A stretch of 36,376 nucleotides of DNA from an uncultured Eubacteriales bacterium (GTDB lineage Bacteria > Bacillota > Clostridia > Peptostreptococcales > Anaerovoracaceae), in the NCBI GenBank assembly GCA_900542565.1, contig UQOC01000019.1:1-36376 (forward strand), in the 5' to 3' direction. The notes below the pieces were generated by a model that had not been told where the DNA came from, searched no databases, and saw nothing but the letters and a program-made list of their open reading frames with translations. Below are positions 31,879 to 36,376 of the stretch, in pieces; the stretch's first letter is position 1; each line of letters begins with the position of its first letter. Position numbers and translations under genes: made by a program.

Positions 31879-32583
31879 TCAGCAGTTTTTCAGGTATTCC
31901 ACCTCTTCTCTGGTGAGCTTGCGGTAATGCCCCTCTTTCAGGTGGCCGAGGCGGATCGTCCCGATAGCTGTGCGTTCAAGCTTCTGGACCGGGTTTCCGA
32001 CGGCAGCGAACATCTTCCTCACCTGTCGGTTCTTGCCCTCATGGATGGTTATCTCGACCAGCGTGGAGCCGGCGCTCCCCTTCACTATGTTCACTTTTGC
32101 AGGAGATGTGACAAATCCCCCTATGTCCACTCCCTTGCGCAGTTTTGCAAGCTTTTCCCCGGAAATAACGCCTTTGACCAGAGCTCTGTATGTTTTGCCC
32201 AGCTCGTGCCTTGGGTGTGACACACGATAGGCCAGATCACCGTCGTTGGTCATTATCAGCGCCCCTGATGTGTTGTAATCCAGTCTGCCTACCGGAAACA
32301 GCCTGGCGTCGGTGTCCGTGACGATATCCATGACCGTCGGCCGATCCCTGTCATCGCTAACGGTAGTCACCATACCGACCGGTTTGTTCACGAGAAAATA
32401 TACATGTTTCTGAGCCGGCTGAGCAATACGGCCGTTGATCTCCACTTTATCGTCCGGGAGCACATCATAGCCCGGTTCTTTCAGCACTGCGCCGTTAACC
32501 TTTACATTACCGTTGCGTATCAGCTCATCAGCCTTTCGTCTGCTTGCGATCCCGGCCTGAGCTATATATTTGTTTATCCTCAT
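31879..32583 (-). CDS. RluB/RsuA-family 23S/16S rRNA pseudouridine synthase
   Basis: 234 residues. An N-terminal S4 RNA-binding domain (MRINKYIAQAGIASRRKADELI, given as residues 1-22) is followed by the synthase domain with the catalytic aspartate in GRLDYNTSG and the KTYRALVKG and EGKNRQVRKM motifs. It isomerises a uridine in rRNA; RluB (helix 89/90 region of 23S rRNA) is the most likely specificity for Clostridia, but RsuA/RluE type cannot be excluded by eye. ATG at 32583 has only a modest GGGA ribosome site. It follows the FAD oxidoreductase gene by 46 bp in the same direction and is probably co-transcribed. Confidence 0.88.
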   Translation of the reverse strand: MRINKYIAQAGIASRRKADELIRNGNVKVNGAVLKEPGYDVLPDDKVEINGRIAQPAQKHVYFLVNKPVGMVTTVSDDRDRPTVMDIVTDTDARLFPVGRLDYNTSGALIMTNDGDLAYRVSHPRHELGKTYRALVKGVISGEKLAKLRKGVDIGGFVTSPAKVNIVKGSAGSTLVEITIHEGKNRQVRKMFAAVGNPVQKLERTAIGTIRLGHLKEGHYRKLTREEVEYLKNC

Positions 32584-32629
32584 ATCAGTTCCCTTTTCTT
32601 TTGTCGTCAGGATATTTTATCATAAAAGA

Positions 32630-33901
32630 TCACTTATTGTAAATATCCATCAGATCCTCCGCCTCCACCGCTTTTCTGACTTCCTTGGGCTCCATCCTGT
32701 AAAGGCCCAGTTCCTTCATCCTTTCAAAGAACTCTCCGCCGGCGAAGGTAAACCTTCTGGAAAGGCCGTCCTCACGGGCAAGGGCCTCATTGGCAAACGC
32801 AAGCAGTTCGCCTATCGCCAGTGAGCGGGGCAGCTTCAGCATGGGTTTTCCGGCGGCCATCATGGCGCCGTTGTACCCCGCCAGTGAACCTGTGGATATG
32901 GCTTCCGTATGACCGACAAAAAAGCCTGACTTTTCTCCGCCAAGCAGCAGGTTTGAAAGTCCGCATGCCCTCATATACCCGTCTCTGACCCCCACAGACA
33001 TATACCTCACGGAATTGCCTTTGCCGCCTGCATAAGGATCTGCAAATCTGGCATTTTCAAAACCTTCCACCTGCCTTAGTTCTTCAAGGTCAAAATAAGG
33101 GCTCATAAGCTTCGCATATCCCGTATCGATCAGGATAATATTTTCTGCAAAAGGATCCAGCGCATATTGCTGGCATACCTTTCTGGAAAGTTTTTCTCTG
33201 TTGATGAGCCGTTCAGGCAGCGGTACCACAGCAAAACCATCTTTATCCAGTTTTTTCTGAAGTTTTCTGGAAAGGCTCCGTTTTTCGATCTTGCATGAAC
33301 CGCTGAACGCTCCCTTTATGCCGTCAGGCCGGCAGGCAGCCATATCATCAAGGCCAGCCCTTTCAGTTATGCTGACCCTGGGGCCAAAAGCAGGGCATCT
33401 GAGTATACACATTGAACAGCCGTTCCCATGGCGCATGCAATTTCCCATGGGGCCGGTCGATCCCGTTGTCTCTATGAACACATCTGCTCTGATCTTTTCT
33501 CCATCCCCGGAAACCACACCGGTTATCACATCCCCGTCGGTTTCCACATCTGTTATCCTGGTCTTGAGGCGTATTTCTATGCCCAGTTTTTTCAGAAGGC
33601 GCCTTACTTCAGGTTCCACCATGAGCACATCATAAAAGCTGGCATGATCGTGTCCCGGAAAATCCACATCCTTGTGCAGGGACAATTTGTCGGTGATCTC
33701 AAAAAGCTCGCCTGCCCCAAGAGCTATGTTTTCCTCTGCAGCCGTATATCTGCCGTTATTGCGCATGATCCCGCCTACATTTCCAAGGCCAAGAAGCAGG
33801 TCGGTCTTTTCTGCCACCGTCACATCTGCCCCCTGTTTTCTCGCTCGTACGGCAGCGGCGATCCCTGACCACCCTCCGCCTATGATGACTATTTTTGCCA
33901 T
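32630..33901 (-). CDS. FAD-dependent oxidoreductase with a cysteine cluster
   Basis: 423 residues from the ATG at 33901, five bases from a GAGG within an extended AGGAGGAGAGG site. The N-terminal dinucleotide motif is GGGWSG (8-13), followed by a TrmFO/GidA-like pattern (NVGGIMRNNGRY near 41-51). Residues 155-169 hold Cys155, Cys162, Cys165 and Cys169 (NGCSMCILRCP), which could bind a metal or Fe-S cluster or form a redox disulfide. The C-terminal half includes LLLGGEKSGFFVGHTEAISTG, which closes the FAD site in GidA-like proteins. It lacks the tRNA-binding C-terminal domain of MnmG and is near the length of TrmFO. Function is unknown; the tRNA- or rRNA-modification neighbour is suggestive only. 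Confidence 0.75.
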   Translation of the reverse strand: MAKIVIIGGGWSGIAAAVRARKQGADVTVAEKTDLLLGLGNVGGIMRNNGRYTAAEENIALGAGELFEITDKLSLHKDVDFPGHDHASFYDVLMVEPEVRRLLKKLGIEIRLKTRITDVETDGDVITGVVSGDGEKIRADVFIETTGSTGPMGNCMRHGNGCSMCILRCPAFGPRVSITERAGLDDMAACRPDGIKGAFSGSCKIEKRSLSRKLQKKLDKDGFAVVPLPERLINREKLSRKVCQQYALDPFAENIILIDTGYAKLMSPYFDLEELRQVEGFENARFADPYAGGKGNSVRYMSVGVRDGYMRACGLSNLLLGGEKSGFFVGHTEAISTGSLAGYNGAMMAAGKPMLKLPRSLAIGELLAFANEALAREDGLSRRFTFAGGEFFERMKELGLYRMEPKEVRKAVEAEDLMDIYNK

Positions 33902-33966
33902 TGAATCCTCTCCTCCTGTCCTATACCTCACTTTGGTAAAGCATTAAATTAAATCGTAGCTTTTCC

Positions 33967-33995
33967 TTGATTTTTACCCGAAAATATAGTACAAA
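33967..33995 (+). promoter_or_regulatory. Candidate promoter of the small lipoprotein gene
   Basis: TTGATT (33967-33972), a 17-bp spacer and TACAAA (33990-33995). Other AT-rich -10-like boxes lie just downstream, so the exact start is uncertain. Confidence 0.4.
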
Positions 33996-34039
33996 TATAG
34001 TGTAAGCATATTATAAGTATATTTGGGAGGACACTAAAA

Positions 34040-34579
34040 ATGAAAAAAATCGCAGTAGCATTGCTGGCTTTAATCATGTGCTTCACTTTTGCTGCTTGCA
34101 GCTCACCTTCTCCTACAGACGCACTCAAGGCTGATCTGGAAAATGCCAAGTCAAGTCCTGACGAGATCATCGGCGATATGGGCAGCGACGGATTCGGAGA
34201 GGAAGCTACCGAAGCACTTGTCGATAAGGTTCTGGAATTTGATTACGAGCTTGGCGAAGAAACCATCGACGGAGACACTGCAACCGTTGAAGCCACCATC
34301 ACCACTTATCCGTTTGGAGAAATGTTCAGCAACCTGCTGATCTCTTTCATGGGAGAGGCTCTTGCAGATCCGACCATGACGGAAGAGACCATGATGGATA
34401 CACTGGATCAGCTTCTGATCGAATCCCTTGATTCAGCAGAAAAGACCTACGAGGCTACCGTTACCGTAACTCTTATAAATGACGGCGATGCGTGGGTTGT
34501 TCAGGAGAGCGATGAACTTTCCAATGCCCTGACTGGCGGAATGCTTGATTTTGCCAACAGTGCAAGCAGCTTATCCTAA
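34040..34579 (+). CDS. Small secreted lipoprotein of unknown function
   Basis: 179 residues. A signal peptide with lysines at 2-3, a hydrophobic core and a lipobox ending FAAC, with Cys20 as the lipidated residue, is clear. The mature protein is acidic and helical, with a two-strand pattern (GDTATVEATIT, TYEATVTVTLINDGDAWVV) similar to the NTF2/DUF4878- and DUF5105-type lipoproteins of Firmicutes. GGGAGG lies nine bases before the ATG. It is a single gene between a divergent FAD enzyme gene and the thiamine operon. No function can be assigned. Confidence 0.85.
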   Translation: MKKIAVALLALIMCFTFAACSSPSPTDALKADLENAKSSPDEIIGDMGSDGFGEEATEALVDKVLEFDYELGEETIDGDTATVEATITTYPFGEMFSNLLISFMGEALADPTMTEETMMDTLDQLLIESLDSAEKTYEATVTVTLINDGDAWVVQESDELSNALTGGMLDFANSASSLS

Positions 34580-34622
34580 ACCGTCATACCGGCACAGTCT
34601 ATTTACATAAGACGGCAGCAAC

Positions 34623-34659
34623 AGGCACATGGCAGGACTTATCTGTCATGTGCCTTTTT
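34623..34659 (+). terminator. Terminator after the lipoprotein gene
   Basis: GGCACATG-G-CAG (34624-34635) pairs with CTG-T-CATGTGCC (34643-34654), followed by TTTTT. Forty-four bases after the stop codon at 34579. Confidence 0.85.
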
Positions 34660-34746
34660 AGATGGATCAGGCTGCTCTGTGTTCCTTTCCTTCCATACTT
34701 TATTCCTTTCCTGCCGTCCTTCCGGCTCTTTTTCAGCAAAAAACAC

Positions 34747-34775
34747 TTAACTTATCTGTTCCAAAGGTGTATAAT
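34747..34775 (+). promoter_or_regulatory. Promoter of the thiamine operon
   Basis: TTAACT (34747-34752), 17-bp spacer, TATAAT (34770-34775), just upstream of the TPP riboswitch. Confidence 0.6.
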
Positions 34776-34794
34776 ATATCTATCTTTTGACAAA

Positions 34795-34875
34795 CGGGAG
34801 CTTGTGTTACAGGCTGAGAGGGAGGTGTGACCTCCGACCGGTTACCTGATTTGGATAATGCCAACGGAGGGATAT
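34795..34875 (+). promoter_or_regulatory. TPP riboswitch (THI element)
   Basis: The conserved CTGAGA (34814-34819) and ACCTGAT...GGATAATGCCAACGGAGGGA (34844-34872) of the thiamine pyrophosphate aptamer are both present, with the P1 closing stem formed by bases around 34798-34803 and the end of the element. It precedes a hairpin-terminator and thiS-thiF-thiG, so TPP should cause early termination. Confidence 0.95.
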
Positions 34876-34920
34876 GACTGCGCCGGTCAGAAGGCGCAAA
34901 CTTATAAGATTCTTCATCGG

Positions 34921-34955
34921 GGAATTGCCAGATCGGTAATTCCTTTTGATTTTTT
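34921..34955 (+). terminator. Riboswitch-controlled intrinsic terminator
   Basis: GGAATTGCC (34921-34929) pairs with GGTAATTCC (34935-34943), followed by TTTTGATTTTT, just before the thiS ribosome site. This is the expected off-switch of the TPP riboswitch. A further hairpin (GCGCC/GGCGC, about 34880-34897) lies between aptamer and terminator. Confidence 0.85.
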
Positions 34956-34968
34956 GTGAGGTGAACTG

Positions 34969-35163
34969 ATGGTAAAGATCAACGGAAACATGCAGGATAT
35001 GGACGGTATGCCCCTTGCCCGCTACCTGGACGATGCCGGATACGATCCTGCCCGCATAGCGGTAGAGATCAACGGAGAAATCGTTCCAAAGTCCGCTTAT
35101 GATGAAAAGCTCTTCTGCGACGGAGATGTTGTCGAAGTCGTCAGCTTTGTGGGAGGCGGATGA
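34969..35163 (+). CDS. thiS: Sulfur carrier protein ThiS
   Basis: 64 residues, beta-grasp (ubiquitin-like) fold, ending in the flexible Gly-Gly tail (VVSFVGGG), the site that is adenylated by ThiF and then thiocarboxylated. IAVEINGEIVPKSAYDEKLFCDGDVVEVV is the typical family segment (read here as two shorter blocks, 30-44 and 45-58). GTGAGGTGAA upstream is the ribosome site. It is the first gene behind the TPP riboswitch, two bases apart from the thiF start. Confidence 0.93.
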   Translation: MVKINGNMQDMDGMPLARYLDDAGYDPARIAVEINGEIVPKSAYDEKLFCDGDVVEVVSFVGGG

Positions 35164-35164
35164 T

Positions 35165-35854
35165 ATGGCAGAAAACCAAGTGACATCAGGCAGCAGGCCT
35201 TGTGCCTGTGAATCAGGTTCCATGCCCTCAGAAAAAGAAATGAACAGGGCCCTGACCGACAGGTGCGGAGAGAAGATAGCCGATGCTTTCGGCCGGGCAA
35301 CTGTCGCCATATGCGGCCTTGGTGGCCTCGGCTCCAACATTGCTGTTTCTCTGGTAAGGGCCGGAGTGGGAACACTGATACTCATCGACTTTGACAAGGT
35401 GGATATCACCAACCTGAACCGCCAGCAATATAAAGCCTTTCAGGTAGGCATGGACAAGACAGAGGCTCTTGCCGCCAATCTGGCGGAGATCAATCCTTAT
35501 ACCCGCCTGCTGACCCATCAGGTCAGGATCACCGAAAACAATGCCGCCAGGCTGCTTGAAGCTGCCGATATGATCTGCGAGGCCTTTGACGACCCTGCCC
35601 AAAAGGCGATGCTGGCAAATACCGTACTGGAAAGACTGCCTTCCGCTTATCTGGTAGCAGCTTCAGGCATGGCCGGTATAGCCAGCGCCAATGACATAAA
35701 AACCCGGCGTATTTCAGAGCGGTTTTATCTATGTGGCGACGGCGTGAGCGATTCCGCAGAAAAACCCGGTCTCCTTTCTGCACGGGTTGCTCTGTGCGCC
35801 GCCCACCAGGCCCACATGGTCCTGCGGCTGCTGGCAGGTTTCAAAGAGCCGTGA
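35165..35854 (+). CDS. thiF: ThiS adenylyltransferase ThiF
   Basis: 229 residues from the ATG at 35165, with GGAGG eight bases upstream inside thiS; longer frames have no ribosome site. The E1-like fold shows GLGGLGS for ATP binding, then [16 protein letters not shown] with the conserved Asp, Asn and Arg of this family. The first 35 residues are a poorly conserved, cysteine-containing extension. The zinc CxxC motifs of MoeB-like proteins are not seen, consistent with the short ThiF type in Clostridia. It activates the ThiS C-terminus with ATP for thiazole synthesis. Confidence 0.9.
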   Translation: MAENQVTSGSRPCACESGSMPSEKEMNRALTDRCGEKIADAFGRATVAICGLGGLGSNIAVSLVRAGVGTLILIDFDKVDITNLNRQQYKAFQVGMDKTEALAANLAEINPYTRLLTHQVRITENNAARLLEAADMICEAFDDPAQKAMLANTVLERLPSAYLVAASGMAGIASANDIKTRRISERFYLCGDGVSDSAEKPGLLSARVALCAAHQAHMVLRLLAGFKEP

Positions 35855-35946
35855 GCTTCCGGCCCCTTGATGCCCGGTCACATATACCGCACACCGCAAG
35901 GACACATATCAGGATTTTGAAAAACTATCAGAAAGAAGGTAACAAT

Positions 35947-36376
35947 ATGAACAATGATAAACTAATGATCGGCGGACACAGTTTCGACTCCCGCTTTATC
36001 CTCGGATCAGGAAAATACTCGCTCAAGCTGATCGAAGCAGCTGTCAGAGACGCCGGAGCACAGATAATCACTCTGGCAGTGCGCCGCGCCAACACTACCG
36101 ATCACGAAAACATCCTGGATTACATACCTGAGGGCGTCACCCTGCTGCCCAATACCAGCGGCGCCAGAAACGCCCAGGAAGCCGTTCGCATAGCCCGTCT
36201 GGCACGGGAGCTGGGATGCGGTGATTTTGTGAAGATCGAGATCATGAGAGATACCAAGTATCTGCTCCCTGACAACCAGGAGACCATCAAAGCCACAGAG
36301 ATCCTTGCCAAAGAAGGCTTTGTGGTAATGCCATACATGTATCCTGACCTGAACGCCGCAAGAGATATGGCTTCGG
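35947..36376 (+). CDS. thiG: Thiazole synthase ThiG (cut off at the window end)
   Basis: The reading frame starts at the ATG at 35947 (AGAAGG nearby) and stays open to the last base, giving 143 residues of about 255. [10 protein letters not shown] (15-24), the LAVRRAN segment and [10 protein letters not shown] with the Schiff-base lysine (equivalent to Lys96 in Bacillus subtilis) are clear ThiG features. The enzyme builds the thiazole ring from deoxyxylulose phosphate, dehydroglycine and ThiS thiocarboxylate. In anaerobes dehydroglycine usually comes from ThiH, probably encoded downstream. Confidence 0.93.
   Translation, partial: MNNDKLMIGGHSFDSRFILGSGKYSLKLIEAAVRDAGAQIITLAVRRANTTDHENILDYIPEGVTLLPNTSGARNAQEAVRIARLARELGCGDFVKIEIMRDTKYLLPDNQETIKATEILAKEGFVVMPYMYPDLNAARDMAS

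Noticed and set aside
1..36376. tRNA or rRNA genes, insertion sequences, phage or attachment sites
   Set aside because: No transposase, integrase or structural RNA signature other than the TPP riboswitch was seen on either strand.

Overview
The window looks like the chromosome of an anaerobic, amino-acid-fermenting member of the Clostridia (Bacillota). The reasons are strong AGGAGG ribosome binding sites, a complete-looking kam lysine-fermentation cluster, a DUF348/G5/3D cell-wall protein, AlaX, a TPP riboswitch ahead of thiS-thiF-thiG, and heavy use of sigma-54. I cannot name the genus from sequence alone; an Anaerovoracaceae or Peptostreptococcales-type organism is a guess.

Layout. 1-7.9 kb: an APH-like kinase and a GlpA-like flavo/iron-sulfur oxidoreductase (+); a homoserine dehydrogenase and class V aminotransferase pair (-); an AlaX editing protein (+); a DUF348/G5/3D protein (-). 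8.2-14.1 kb: a five-gene minus-strand operon (SDR, NhaC antiporter, deacetylase/imidase-like protein, YtcJ-like amidohydrolase, tartrate/D-malate dehydrogenase-like enzyme). It is preceded by a consensus -24/-12 promoter and a divergent sigma-54 activator gene (14.26-16.3 kb), whose DNA-binding domain lies in another frame behind a run of nine C. 16.4-31.3 kb: the lysine-fermentation locus, with a YfcC-type transporter, atoA, atoD, kamE, kamD, kamC, kamB, kamA and two kdd paralogues (-), then a sigma-54 activator (-) divergent from kal (+). 31.3-31.9 kb: gene-free and rich in inverted repeats. 31.9-33.9 kb: a pseudouridine synthase and an FAD enzyme (-). 34.0 kb: a small lipoprotein (+). 34.7 kb to the end: a TPP-riboswitch-controlled thiamine thiazole operon, cut off inside thiG.

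How the genes work together. Lysine goes through KamA and KamDE (with KamB and KamC as the presumed reactivase) to 3,5-diaminohexanoate. Kdd oxidises this, Kal deaminates 3-aminobutyryl-CoA, and AtoDA exchanges CoA between butyryl-CoA and acetoacetate. The cleavage enzyme Kce is not in the window.

The most unusual feature is the regulator at 28712-30763. Its N-terminal half (about residues 1-335) is recognisably a Kdd-like protein that has lost the glycine-rich nucleotide loop. It is fused to a sigma-54 AAA+ activator and a Fis-type HTH. Consensus -24/-12 promoters stand before kal and before the second kdd gene, and a shared GAACC-N6-GGTTC dyad occurs near both. This suggests that a derivative of a pathway enzyme senses a pathway intermediate and switches on the pathway.
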